19,115 nucleotides of DNA from UBA1067 sp963661055 (lineage in GTDB: Bacteria; Verrucomicrobiota; Kiritimatiellia; RFP12; UBA1067), in NCBI GenBank assembly GCA_963661055.1, contig CAVLAC010000029.1, positions 1 to 19,115 of the forward strand. Reading direction: 5' to 3'. The notes under the pieces were generated by a model. It searched no databases and was not told where the DNA came from. It saw nothing but the letters and a program-made list of their open reading frames with translations. Each line of letters opens with the position of its first letter. Position 1 is the first letter of the stretch. Positions 5,621 through 14,171 of the stretch are shown piece by piece. The translations under genes were made by a program, and so were the position numbers.

Positions 5621-6898
5621 ATGGCTATGAATAGTCCGTTGCTGGCAGTGGTTCAGCAAATCGAGGCCGAGAGAGGCGTGAGCCGTGAGATTGTCTTGCA
5701 GGCAATCGAATGGTCCCTAACTCAGGCTGCTCGCCGCAATCATAATGTCACAAATGATTTGCGCGTAACAATTGATCGCAAAGATCTCTCGCTTCATGTC
5801 TATGATACGGTAGTCTGCTCGAATGAGGATGTGGGGCCTGGCTTCATTTCCCTCGCCCGCGCTAAGTATTTGAATAAGGGTGTAGCCGTTCAGGAAGGCG
5901 CGACACTCGAAATTGAAATCCCCGCTTCACGGCTCGGACGCATTGCCGCCCAGATGTCGCGGCAGATGATTATGCAACGCATTCGTGATGCTGAGCGCAC
6001 CAATACCTTCTCTGAATATAAGGATCGCGTCGGCGACCTTGTCACGGGCACCATCTCAGCGATTACGCCGCGTGAAGTGTATGTGACCGTGGGTAAGACG
6101 GAGATGGTTCTCCCCAACAAGGAGCGCATCCCGAATGAGCATTATCAGATTGGCGACACCATCCGTGCGATTATTACGCGTGTTGACCCCGAGGCGCACG
6201 GCCCGAGCGTGATGATTTCGCGTGCCTCGCCGAAGCTCCTTGAAGCTCTCTTTAGGTTGGAAGTCTCTGAAATCGCTGATGGCGTTGTGGAGATTATGGG
6301 TTGCAGTCGCGACCCTGGTTACCGCGCGAAGTTGGCGGTTCGCACTTCTAATGAGAATGTCGACCCCGTCGGGGCGTGCGTTGGGCAGCGCGGCAATCGC
6401 GTGCGCACCATCGTGAATGCGCTCAACGGAGAAAAGATTGATATCGTCCGCTGGAACTCGGATATCCGCCAATATGTTGCGGGGGCACTCGCACCCGCGA
6501 AGTTGGAGTCCATTGAAGTTGACCCTGTGCAGCCCAACACGGTGCGCATTATTGCCGCGCCCGACCAGTATTCGCTCGCGATTGGCAAGCGCGGACAGAA
6601 TGTGCGCCTCACGACGCGCCTCACGGGCTGGCATGTCGAGGTCAAGAAGTCCTTGGCGACAGCGTCCTTCGAAGATCAGAAGGCGAACGCGATTAAGGAA
6701 CTCGCCGAGACCCTGAGCGTCTCGACGGCGATTGCGACACGTATGGCTGATGCGGGCTATTTGACGGTCGAGGGTATCGCGGGCGACGATGAGGCGAGCT
6801 TCATTGCCGCGACGGGCATTGACGAAGTTACGGCCAAGGGCATTTACGCGGCGGCAAAGACGGTCGCGGATATGATGAACGGCGAAGTGGCGGAGTAA
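5621..6898 (+). CDS. nusA: Transcription termination/antitermination factor NusA
   Basis: NusA binds RNA polymerase and nascent RNA and controls pausing, termination and antitermination. The 425-residue protein has the family order: an N-terminal polymerase-binding domain (about 1-130), an S1 domain from about 136 to 200 (GDLVTGTISAITPREVYVTV), then two KH domains with GQRG (255-258) and GKRG (322-325). A single helix-hairpin-helix-like region follows at about 350-420. The length is between the short Bacillus form and the longer E. coli form. AAGGAG (5607-5612) is eight bases before the ATG; a second ATG two codons on is possible. It heads a translation operon. rimP, which precedes nusA in many bacteria, is not here. 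Confidence 0.97.
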   Translation: MAMNSPLLAVVQQIEAERGVSREIVLQAIEWSLTQAARRNHNVTNDLRVTIDRKDLSLHVYDTVVCSNEDVGPGFISLARAKYLNKGVAVQEGATLEIEIPASRLGRIAAQMSRQMIMQRIRDAERTNTFSEYKDRVGDLVTGTISAITPREVYVTVGKTEMVLPNKERIPNEHYQIGDTIRAIITRVDPEAHGPSVMISRASPKLLEALFRLEVSEIADGVVEIMGCSRDPGYRAKLAVRTSNENVDPVGACVGQRGNRVRTIVNALNGEKIDIVRWNSDIRQYVAGALAPAKLESIEVDPVQPNTVRIIAAPDQYSLAIGKRGQNVRLTTRLTGWHVEVKKSLATASFEDQKANAIKELAETLSVSTAIATRMADAGYLTVEGIAGDDEASFIAATGIDEVTAKGIYAAAKTVADMMNGEVAE

Positions 6899-6958
6899 GT
6901 GTCACGGTCCAAGGTAATTGAATAGAAGTTCTTGATCAGAAACGGAAGTGTTATTACG

Positions 6959-9568
6959 ATGAGAGTATATGAATTAGCGAAAGAATCGAATGTCACGAGC
7001 GCGGATGTCCTTCGGGCGGCCGCGTCTTGTGGAATCGATGTAGCGAGCGCCATTAGCACAATTGAGGCTAGTGACCTCGCTAATGTGCGTAAGGCCGTTT
7101 CTGAACAAGGACCGAGCGCGGCAATGGCGCGGCGGACAGAAAAGGCGACCCGCGCGGCAGAATTGCGGACGAAAGATAAAGAGTCCGAAAGTGCCGCGCT
7201 CGCCCAGCATAGCGAGACGGCGAAAGCCGCCTATGCGGCGCGTCCCCTTAAGCGTATGACTCTCGCGGCAGAAAAGAAGCCTGCCGTTGAGAAGAAAGCG
7301 ACTCCCGCCCCAGAGAAGAAGGTGGAAGTTGCCGCGCCTGAGAAGAAGACTGAAGTTAAGGCGGCGACACCTGCACCTGCGGCGAAACCCACGCCTGCAC
7401 CTGCTCCGACCCCAGCTCCAGCGCCTGTAAAGCCTGTTTTGAAACCGCTCTCGATTAACCCGAAGGCGCAGCCCAAGTTGGCACCGCTTTCGATTAACCC
7501 GAAGAAGCCGCAGATTCGTGTGGGACTCAAGGCGGGTTCGGGCTCTGGCTTTAAGCCGCTCAAGGCGGGTCCGATGCCAGGTGCGGTCAAGATTACGGTC
7601 GCGGCACAGCCGAAGGTGCGTCCTCCGAAGCCCATTGATTATGATGATGACGAGCGCGGCACAAAGAAGGGCAAGAAGGGACGCGAAGGACAGAAGGCGT
7701 TCGATAAACTTGCCGCGAATCGTGGGGCGGGTGCAAATGCGCCTGCGCAGACCCCGACGAGCCGTATTTCGGTTAATGCCGAGGCGAAGGAAATTTCTAT
7801 TCGTGGCGCGGTAATCGTGAAGGATTTGGCGGCGCAGTTGAATGTGAAGCCGAATCGCCTTATTGCGGATTTGATGGCGCTCAAGATTTTGGCTTCCATC
7901 AACCAGCGCGTGGAACCCGATGTGGCGACACAAATTGCCGCGAAGTATGGTTATAAGGTCGCGATTGAGCATACGCGTAATAAGGACGCGGCGGCGCGTC
8001 CAGTCCTGAAGGCCATTGACGCGGACGACTTGATTCCAGAAGATCCGCCAGAGACCCTGAAGCCGCGTGCGCCAGTCGTCACCTTCTTGGGGCATGTTGA
8101 CCACGGCAAGACGACGCTTATGGACTACATCCGTAAGGAACACGTGGCGCAAGGCGAAGCGGGCGGCATTACCCAGCAGATTAGCGCGTACCAAGTCGAG
8201 ATTGCGGGCAAGAAGATTACCTTCCTCGATACGCCTGGTCACGCGGCATTTAGTGCGATGCGGGCGCGCGGTGCACGCATTACGGATATCGCGGTTTTGA
8301 TTATCGCGGCGGATGATGGCATTATGCCACAGACTGAGGAATGTATCAAGGTTGCGCGGCAGGCGGGTGTTCAGATTCTTGTGGCGCTCACGAAATGCGA
8401 TAAGCCGACGGCGAATGTGGATCGCGTCAAACAGCAATTGCAGAAGCGTGGCTTGACCCCTGAAGATTGGGGGGGCGATATTATTTGCTGTCCGGTCTCG
8501 GGTGTGACGGGCGAGGGTGTGGATTCGCTCTTGGAGAACATCCTCGTTCAGGCGGAAGTTCTCGAACTTCAGGCGAACCCGAATCGCCGCGCGAATGGCT
8601 ATGTTATTGAGTCCGAACTCCAGCAGGGGCTTGGACCTTGCGCGACCTTGCTCGTCGAGGGCGGTACGCTCAAGGTGGGCGACGCGATTCTCATTGGCGA
8701 GCACTTTGGTAAGGTGCGTGCCTTGATTGATGATCGGGGTCGGCGTATTAAGGAAGCGCCGCCCGCGACACCAGTTAAGTGCACGGGTCTTTCGGGTGTT
8801 CCTGAGGCGGGCGCGGAGTTCCGTGTTATGCTCGACGAAAAGCGGGCGCGTACTTTGGCGGAACAGACGGCGCGTGAACGCAAGGAAGAAGAACTTTCAA
8901 CTTCCAAGGCGGCGACACTCGATATGCTTATGAGCCGTATGGCGGCTGAGGGACGGCGCGAGCTAAATGTGGTCGTGAAGAGCGATACCCAAGGTTCGCT
9001 TGAGGCGATTGTGGAAGCCCTCGGGCAAATCAAGAGCGAGAAGGTCGGGCTCAATGTCATTGGTACAGGCACGGGCAATGTTTCGCTTACGGATGTCAAG
9101 ACCGCTGCGGCAGGCAAGGCGATTATCGTCGGCTTTGATATTAACAATGATTCGGGCGTGCAGAGTCAGGCGCGGCATGATGGGGTACGGATTGCGTCCT
9201 TCCGCATCATTTACGAGCTCCTCGACCATGTGAAGCAGTGCATGCTCGACCTCATTCCGGCGGAGTACAAGGAAGTCATCCTCGGGCACGCCGAAATCAA
9301 GGCGATTTACGATATTGGTAAGCTCGGCAAGATTGCGGGTTCGCAGATGCTCGACGGACGCCTCGTCGCCAAGGAACGCTATCGTATTTTGCGCGACAAG
9401 GCGAAGGTTTGGGATGGTAAGGTCCAGACCTTGCGTCACTTCAAGGATGAAGTCAAGGAAGTCACGGGTCAGCAGGAGTGCGGCGTGTGCTTCGTGAACT
9501 ATGAAGGCTTCCAAGTCGGCGATACGATTGAGTGCTATGCGCTCGAGGAATTGCCGCGCAGCCTTTGA
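6959..9568 (+). CDS. infB: Translation initiation factor IF-2
   Basis: IF2 is the GTPase that brings initiator tRNA to the 30S subunit and promotes subunit joining. I choose the ATG at 6959 because MRVYELAKESNV matches the usual IF2 start; an in-frame TTG at 6932 would add nine unlikely residues. The protein has 869 residues. A first IF2_N helix domain is followed by a Lys/Ala/Pro linker (about 60-230) with repeated TPAPAP and LSINPK units. A second IF2_N module lies at about 280-340. In the GTPase domain G1 is GHVDHGKT (378-385), G2 lies in GGITQ, and G3 is DTPGH (424-428). G4 is TKCD (478-481) rather than NKxD, and G5 reads SGVTGEG rather than SAKTGEG. Domains II-IV are complete. It starts 60 nt after nusA with a weak ribosome site, GGAAG. 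Confidence 0.97.
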   Translation: MRVYELAKESNVTSADVLRAAASCGIDVASAISTIEASDLANVRKAVSEQGPSAAMARRTEKATRAAELRTKDKESESAALAQHSETAKAAYAARPLKRMTLAAEKKPAVEKKATPAPEKKVEVAAPEKKTEVKAATPAPAAKPTPAPAPTPAPAPVKPVLKPLSINPKAQPKLAPLSINPKKPQIRVGLKAGSGSGFKPLKAGPMPGAVKITVAAQPKVRPPKPIDYDDDERGTKKGKKGREGQKAFDKLAANRGAGANAPAQTPTSRISVNAEAKEISIRGAVIVKDLAAQLNVKPNRLIADLMALKILASINQRVEPDVATQIAAKYGYKVAIEHTRNKDAAARPVLKAIDADDLIPEDPPETLKPRAPVVTFLGHVDHGKTTLMDYIRKEHVAQGEAGGITQQISAYQVEIAGKKITFLDTPGHAAFSAMRARGARITDIAVLIIAADDGIMPQTEECIKVARQAGVQILVALTKCDKPTANVDRVKQQLQKRGLTPEDWGGDIICCPVSGVTGEGVDSLLENILVQAEVLELQANPNRRANGYVIESELQQGLGPCATLLVEGGTLKVGDAILIGEHFGKVRALIDDRGRRIKEAPPATPVKCTGLSGVPEAGAEFRVMLDEKRARTLAEQTARERKEEELSTSKAATLDMLMSRMAAEGRRELNVVVKSDTQGSLEAIVEALGQIKSEKVGLNVIGTGTGNVSLTDVKTAAAGKAIIVGFDINNDSGVQSQARHDGVRIASFRIIYELLDHVKQCMLDLIPAEYKEVILGHAEIKAIYDIGKLGKIAGSQMLDGRLVAKERYRILRDKAKVWDGKVQTLRHFKDEVKEVTGQQECGVCFVNYEGFQVGDTIECYALEELPRSL

Positions 9569-9586
9569 TAAAGTGGGGTTGGGACT

Positions 9587-9946
9587 ATGGGCGTTGACCG
9601 TTTACAGCGACTTGACTCTTTGCTGAAGCGTGTAATTGCGGAATCTATGCATTCCGTAATGCAGGGCGATACGGTCGCGCCTGGTCTCATCACGGTCACG
9701 AATGTAAAGTGCGGCAAGGATTTGCGTGACGCGACGGTGGACATCTCGGTCTTTGGCGATGATGCGCTTAAAGAGACGGCGATTCGTCATTTACAACATA
9801 ATGCCCGCAAGTTTCAGGCGATTATCAATCGTGAAGTGCGTATGAAGTTTACGCCGCGCCTCTTGTTCAAGCTCGATTTGTCGCTTGAGAAGGGTGACGA
9901 AGTCCTCGCACTACTCGACAAACTGCCGCCGATTAAAGAAGACTAA
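9587..9946 (+). CDS. rbfA: 30S ribosome-binding factor A
   Basis: RbfA binds the 30S subunit and helps late 16S rRNA maturation. The 119-residue protein has the normal size and single KH-like fold. Recognisable segments are RLQRLDSLLKRVIAESM, PGLITVTNVKCGKDLRDATVDISVFG, and REVRMKFTPRLLFKLDLSLEKGDEV, the last matching the usual R-x-P-x-L-x-F-x-x-D-x-S pattern. It starts 18 nt after infB. I see only a G-rich stretch rather than a clear ribosome site. Its TAA stop shares its last base with the ATG of truB, which indicates translational coupling. Confidence 0.95.
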   Translation: MGVDRLQRLDSLLKRVIAESMHSVMQGDTVAPGLITVTNVKCGKDLRDATVDISVFGDDALKETAIRHLQHNARKFQAIINREVRMKFTPRLLFKLDLSLEKGDEVLALLDKLPPIKED

Positions 9947-10665
9947 TGGCTAACCTTGTTCAATTGCGTATGCTCGAGAATCTCAACGGATTCTTGTTCG
10001 TTGATAAACCCGTGGGCATTGCGTTCGCTACCGTCGTGAAGACGGTGAAACGGATGTTTAACCTCGTGAAAGTCGGGCACGGCGGCTCGCTCGATACGGC
10101 GGCTTCGGGACTCCTCGTTCTTCTTATCAATGACGCGAATAAGTATGTCGCGGATGTAATGGGGGCGGATCGCGTTTGGACAGGCGAGCTCCAATTGGGG
10201 CGGCGCACGAATACGGGTGACGCGCACGGAACTCTCCTTGAAGAAAAACCGATTCCCGCCGAACTCTCACTCGAAAAGACCCTCTCGGAGTTTCGCGGCG
10301 ATGTGTTTCAGACGGAAAATGAGTTCTGCAGCGTCCGCCGCGAGGGGAGCTCCGATTATGAGGTCGTCTCAACGGGCACTCACAAGCCTTTTATGGCGCA
10401 TGTGTATCGCTTCGAGGTCGAAACGCCGCGTGAAGATGGGCGCGCCACTTTCACTGTCGCGGGCACGAAAGGGCTAATAGTCCGTACGCTAATTGATGAT
10501 TTAGGTCAGGCACTCGGCTGTGGGGCGACACTTATGAACTTGCGACGCACGCGGGTGGGACGCTACGCGATAGAGAATGCTGTGCCGTTTGACCAGCTCT
10601 TGAAGACTTCGATTAGCGACTTCCCTGCACTCGTCCGCCCACTTTCGGAGGCTTTGGCGCGATGA
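9946..10665 (+). CDS. truB: tRNA pseudouridine synthase B (divergent)
   Basis: TruB converts U55 in the tRNA T-loop to pseudouridine. At 239 residues it is shorter than the roughly 300-residue forms and seems to lack the C-terminal PUA domain. The catalytic Asp is likely D50 in GHGGSLDTAASG, compared with the usual GHTGTLDPxATG. LGRRTNTGDAHG also matches. Several usually conserved positions are changed: the Tyr that stacks on the target base (Y76 in E. coli) aligns with W78, the usual GTYIR motif is GLIVR (176-180), and the S-A-x-K motif is SVRR. The gene order nusA-infB-rbfA-truB-ribF supports orthology. The start overlaps the rbfA stop, and the TGA stop overlaps the next ATG. Confidence 0.88.
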   Translation: MANLVQLRMLENLNGFLFVDKPVGIAFATVVKTVKRMFNLVKVGHGGSLDTAASGLLVLLINDANKYVADVMGADRVWTGELQLGRRTNTGDAHGTLLEEKPIPAELSLEKTLSEFRGDVFQTENEFCSVRREGSSDYEVVSTGTHKPFMAHVYRFEVETPREDGRATFTVAGTKGLIVRTLIDDLGQALGCGATLMNLRRTRVGRYAIENAVPFDQLLKTSISDFPALVRPLSEALAR

Positions 10666-11489
10666 CGCTGGCCGTCGGATTCTTTGACGGCGTACACTTG
10701 GGGCACCGCGCCATTTTAGCGGGAGCGGATATCGCGCTAACGTTCCGCACGCACCCCCTCGAGACGCTTGCCCCTACGCGTGCCCCGAAGTTGCTTTCCT
10801 CTTTGGAAGACCGCCTTGCCGCGATTCGTGCGCGGGGCGTGAAGGAAATTCTCTTGCTTGATTTTACGGCGGAACTTGCCGCGCTTTCGCCGAAGGCTTT
10901 TGTGGAAGATTACCTCCTCTCGCGCGGCATAACGGAGGTTCGTTCGGGGGCGAATTGGAACTTTGGGGCACGCGGCGAAGGCAAACCGAGCGACCTCGCG
11001 GCATATGGAATCGCCGCGTCCGTCATTCCTTATGCGGAATACAAGGGCGACATTGTCTCCTCGACCCGCATTCGCGCGACAATTTCGCGTGGTGAGATGG
11101 AGGATGCTCAGGCGATGTTGGGTGCGCCGTGGTTTGTGCGCGGCGAATTGTTCACGGGCAAAGGGGTCGGACGCCAACTCGGTTATGGCACGCTGAACTT
11201 CAAGGTTCCGTCCTTTTATGTAAAACCCCCGAATGGTGTCTATGTGGTCCGTTATGCGGGGGCACTCGGGATTGCGAATTGGGGCGTCGCCCCCACGATG
11301 GGCGACGCGCGGTGGACAGAGCCTATCCTTGAGATTCATTTCTTGGATGAAGTGCCGAGCTCCTTTGGTGATGACCGCATTGAGATTCTAAAGTATGTCC
11401 GCCCCGAACAGAAGTTCCCTTCGCTCGCGGCACTTCAGGCGCAAATCGCGGCGGATATTTCACAAGTACGAAAAGAGTTTAAGAAGTAA
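10662..11489 (+). CDS. ribF: Bifunctional riboflavin kinase/FAD synthetase
   Basis: RibF phosphorylates riboflavin to FMN and then adenylates FMN to FAD. The 275-residue protein has both halves. The nucleotidyltransferase domain carries GFFDGVHLGH (6-15) with the HxGH motif, and SSTRIR (133-138). The flavokinase domain carries GKGVGRQLGYGTLN (166-179), where the usual PTAN reads GTLN but keeps the metal-binding Thr and the Asn. Later come VAPTMGD, LEIHFLD and YVRPEQKFPS. It is slightly short because the chain begins almost directly at the first catalytic strand. The ATG overlaps the truB stop in an ATGA. ribF commonly follows truB, so the linkage is expected. Confidence 0.95.
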   Translation: MTLAVGFFDGVHLGHRAILAGADIALTFRTHPLETLAPTRAPKLLSSLEDRLAAIRARGVKEILLLDFTAELAALSPKAFVEDYLLSRGITEVRSGANWNFGARGEGKPSDLAAYGIAASVIPYAEYKGDIVSSTRIRATISRGEMEDAQAMLGAPWFVRGELFTGKGVGRQLGYGTLNFKVPSFYVKPPNGVYVVRYAGALGIANWGVAPTMGDARWTEPILEIHFLDEVPSSFGDDRIEILKYVRPEQKFPSLAALQAQIAADISQVRKEFKK

Positions 11490-12155
11490 ATGAAGATAAA
11501 GAAAGCAAAAGTGCGTGAGCAGACGGCGGGCGAGGAGCTCGCCAATACCCTGACGCATGTTGTGGGCTCGCACTTGGGCGCGGCAATGCTTGCGCTCCTC
11601 GTTTGGAAGGGTGCGGAAAGTGGGACGGATGTTGCGTGGAAGGTGACCGCCGCCGCGCTCTTCGGTTCGTGTATGATACTTCTTTATGCGATTTCGTCCG
11701 CCTATCACGCGGTAACTTCGTGGCGGGCAAAGCGCGTCCTTCACATTATGGACCATATGGCGATATTCTTCTTGATTGCGGGAACTTACACGCCATTTTG
11801 CCTCGTCTCATTGCGTCCGACTCATCCTGGGCTTGGCTGGACGGTCTTCGGCATTGAGTGGGGCGCGACACTCATTGGGATTATCTTCAAGATTTTCACG
11901 ACGGGCAAGTATCGCTATCTTTCCACCGCGATTTATGTGGCGATGGGCTGGACGGCGGTTCTCGCGATTGTGCCGCTCATCCGCGCTTTGCAGGGACTCG
12001 GCACAATGTGGCTCGCGACTGGCGGCGGTCTCTACACAATAGGCTGTATCTTTTATCTTTGGAAGTCGCTCCCCTATGCGCATATGGTATGGCACCTCTT
12101 CGTTCTCGCGGGCACAATTTGCCACTTCTTCTGCGTCCTTTGGTATGTGATGTAA
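11490..12155 (+). CDS. Hemolysin III / PAQR family membrane protein
   Basis: This is a 221-residue, predicted seven-helix inner-membrane protein of the hemolysin III (YqfA/TrhA) family, related to adiponectin receptors. Family marks are EELANTLTHVVGSHLG near the N-terminus, SSAYH with S69 and H73, HIMDH with D88, AGTYTPF, and HMVWHLFVLAGTICHF with H198, H202 and H212. H73, H198 and H202 fit the three histidines that bind zinc in this superfamily. Family members are linked to membrane energetics or lipid homeostasis; cytolysis is not a safe inference. The ATG follows the ribF stop with no gap, so it is probably translationally coupled. Confidence 0.9.
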   Translation: MKIKKAKVREQTAGEELANTLTHVVGSHLGAAMLALLVWKGAESGTDVAWKVTAAALFGSCMILLYAISSAYHAVTSWRAKRVLHIMDHMAIFFLIAGTYTPFCLVSLRPTHPGLGWTVFGIEWGATLIGIIFKIFTTGKYRYLSTAIYVAMGWTAVLAIVPLIRALQGLGTMWLATGGGLYTIGCIFYLWKSLPYAHMVWHLFVLAGTICHFFCVLWYVM

Positions 12156-12159
12156 GGCT

Positions 12160-14103
12160 ATGCTAGACTTTAGGAACATTTCGGTACATTACGGACACCA
12201 AGATGTCCTAACAGGCGTGACATTCCGCGTCAATAAGGGTGACCGCGTCGGCATTGTGGGGCCGAATGGCAGTGGCAAGTCGACACTCTTTAAGATTATC
12301 CTCGGCGAGCTTTCCACGGACTCGGGCGAACTCATCATTGAGCAGAATCCGCGCATTGGCTGGACGCGGCAGAATCCCGCCCCCGACACCCCCGACCAGA
12401 CGCTACTCGACTATTCCGTGCGCGGCATTCCAGGACTTTCGGAGATGGAAGCGGAAATGACCGCACTCGAGGCGGATATTACTGACCCCGCGAAGTTGAA
12501 GCGGTATGGGGAATTGCAGACGAAGTTTGAGCACCTCGGTGGCTACGACATTGAGACGCGGGTCAAGATTGCGCTTGGCGGACTCGGCTTTACGACGGAA
12601 GATTTTCAGAAGTCCTTTATGAGTTTTTCGGGCGGCTGGCGTATGAGGGCGGAACTTTCGCGGGTTCTTGCCTCGCGACCTGACCTGCTTCTTCTCGATG
12701 AGCCATCCAACTACCTCGACTTGCCCGCCGTCGATTGGCTTCAGAAGTTTCTGAAGGCGTATGATGGTACGCTTATGCTCATTTCGCACGACCGCTACCT
12801 TTTGCGCACCCTGACCTCGCTTACGGTGGAAGTCGACGCGGGCACAGTGACGCGCTATGAGGGCGGTCTCGACTACTATCTCGAGGAGCGGGAGGTCCGT
12901 TATCGCCATCTCAAAGCGGCGAAGGAGAACCAAGACCACCACCGCGAACAGCTTCAGCGTTTCGTTGACCGTTTTCGTGNNNNNNNNNNNNNNNNNNNNN
13001 NNNNNNNNNNNNNNNNNNNNNNNNNNNNNNNNNNNNNNNNNNNNNNNNNNNNNNNNNNNNNNNNNNNNNNNNNNNNNNNNNNNNNNNNNNNNNNNNNNNN
13101 NNNNNNNNNNNNNNNNNNNNNNNNNNNNNNNNNNNNNNNNNNNNNNNNNNNNNNNNNNNNNNNNNNNNNNNNNNNNNNNNNNNNNNNNNNNNNNNNNNNN
13201 NNNNNNNNNNNNNNNNNNNNNNNNNNNNNNNNNNNNNNNNNNNNNNNNNNNNNNNNNNNNNNNNNNNNNNNNNNNNNNNNNNNNNNNNNNNNNNNNNNNN
13301 NNNNNNNNNNNNNNNNNNNNNNNNNNNNNNNNNNNNNNNNNNNNNNNNNNNNNNNNNNNNNNNNNNNNNNNNNNNNNNNNNNNNNNNNNNNNNNNNNNNN
13401 NNNNNNNNNNNNNNNNNNNNNNNNNNNNNNNNNNNNNNNNNNNNNNNNNNNNNNNNNNNNNNNNNNNNNNNNNNNNNNNNNNNNNNNNNNNNNNNNNNNN
13501 NNNNNNNNNNNNNNNNNNNNNNNNNNNNNNNNNNNNNNNNNNNNNNNNNNNNNNNNNNNNNNNNNNNNNNNNNNNNNNNNNNNNNNNNNNNNNNNNNNNN
13601 NNNNNNNNNNNNNNNNNNNNNNNNNNNNNNNNNNNNNNNNNNNNNNNNNNNNNNNNNNNNNNNNNNNNNNNNNNNNNNNNNNNNNNNNNNNNNNNCGGGA
13701 GGGAATCCGTAAATATCCAGGCGGCTACGACTACTATCGCGAGAAGAAGGTGGAACTTGAAAGTGCCGCGCCAAATAAGGTCGTGAAGGCGGAAGCCGCG
13801 CCCCAGAAGGCGACGGCGACCCTCTCGCCGAAGGAATTGCGTAAACGCCGCGCCGAGGAGCGTGCGAAGACTGCCCCCCAATTGCGCGAGGTCAAAAAGC
13901 GCATTGAGACGGCGGAAAAGAAGGTGGATGAGCTCCAAAAGGCACTCGATGAGGCGAGCGCGGAACTCTTTAACCCCTCGCCCACGACTGATTTTGCGGA
14001 AGTTAATCGCAAAGTTCGTACTCTGCAATTCGAGATTGATCGCTACACGGCGGACTGGGAGGCGGCGACGAGTGAGCTGGAAGCCCTTCAGGCGGAAACC
14101 TAA
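12160..14103 (+). CDS. ABC-F family ATPase, interrupted by a sequence gap
   Basis: ABC-F proteins are soluble twin-ATPase proteins that act on ribosomes or related substrates and are not transporters. The first ATPase domain is visible: Walker A GPNGSGKST (34-42), signature SGGW (157-160), Walker B DEPSNYLD (180-187, where TNHLD is usual) and H-loop H210. The linker that in this family connects the two ATPase domains begins at HREQLQRFVDRFR. The second ATPase domain falls in 716 unknown bases (12980-13695). The frame is kept across the gap, and the total of 647 residues matches the usual ABC-F length, so it is probably one intact gene. After the gap come YPGGYDYYREKK and a charged coiled coil (about 560-645) like the C-terminus of Uup-type members. 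It starts four bases after the preceding gene. Confidence 0.88.
   Translation: MLDFRNISVHYGHQDVLTGVTFRVNKGDRVGIVGPNGSGKSTLFKIILGELSTDSGELIIEQNPRIGWTRQNPAPDTPDQTLLDYSVRGIPGLSEMEAEMTALEADITDPAKLKRYGELQTKFEHLGGYDIETRVKIALGGLGFTTEDFQKSFMSFSGGWRMRAELSRVLASRPDLLLLDEPSNYLDLPAVDWLQKFLKAYDGTLMLISHDRYLLRTLTSLTVEVDAGTVTRYEGGLDYYLEEREVRYRHLKAAKENQDHHREQLQRFVDRFRXXXXXXXXXXXXXXXXXXXXXXXXXXXXXXXXXXXXXXXXXXXXXXXXXXXXXXXXXXXXXXXXXXXXXXXXXXXXXXXXXXXXXXXXXXXXXXXXXXXXXXXXXXXXXXXXXXXXXXXXXXXXXXXXXXXXXXXXXXXXXXXXXXXXXXXXXXXXXXXXXXXXXXXXXXXXXXXXXXXXXXXXXXXXXXXXXXXXXXXXXXXXXXXXXXXXXXXXXXXXXXXXXXXXXXXXXXXXXXXREGIRKYPGGYDYYREKKVELESAAPNKVVKAEAAPQKATATLSPKELRKRRAEERAKTAPQLREVKKRIETAEKKVDELQKALDEASAELFNPSPTTDFAEVNRKVRTLQFEIDRYTADWEAATSELEALQAET
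12980..13695. other. Assembly gap (run of N)
   Basis: The 716 unknown bases lie wholly inside the ABC-F gene. Because the frame is preserved and the protein length is as expected, the gap size is probably close to real. Nothing can be said about its content. Confidence 0.99.
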
Positions 14104-14129
14104 TTTTTACGCTCTCCTAATCTTTACGC

Positions 14130-14158
14130 TTGCTTTTGGGGCGCGGAAATGGGATAAT
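14130..14158 (+). promoter_or_regulatory. Probable promoter P4 (envelope operon)
   Basis: The -10 box GATAAT (14153-14158) is followed by ATTACT, close to the discriminators of P1 and P3. The best -35 at 17-nt spacing is TTGCTT (14130-14135), which is weak. The expected start site is near 14165. No clear terminator lies between the ABC-F stop at 14103 and this promoter. Confidence 0.55.
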
Positions 14159-14171
14159 ATTACTGTAGTAA

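Noticed and set aside
6974..8704. 576-residue minus-strand frame opposite infB
   Set aside because: It is antisense to a certain gene, its Arg/Leu-rich composition is that of a shadow frame in G+C-rich DNA, and it shows no family motifs.
11490..12155. A true haemolysin or toxin
   Set aside because: Hemolysin III is a family name. The operon is housekeeping and the motifs are those of PAQR membrane proteins.
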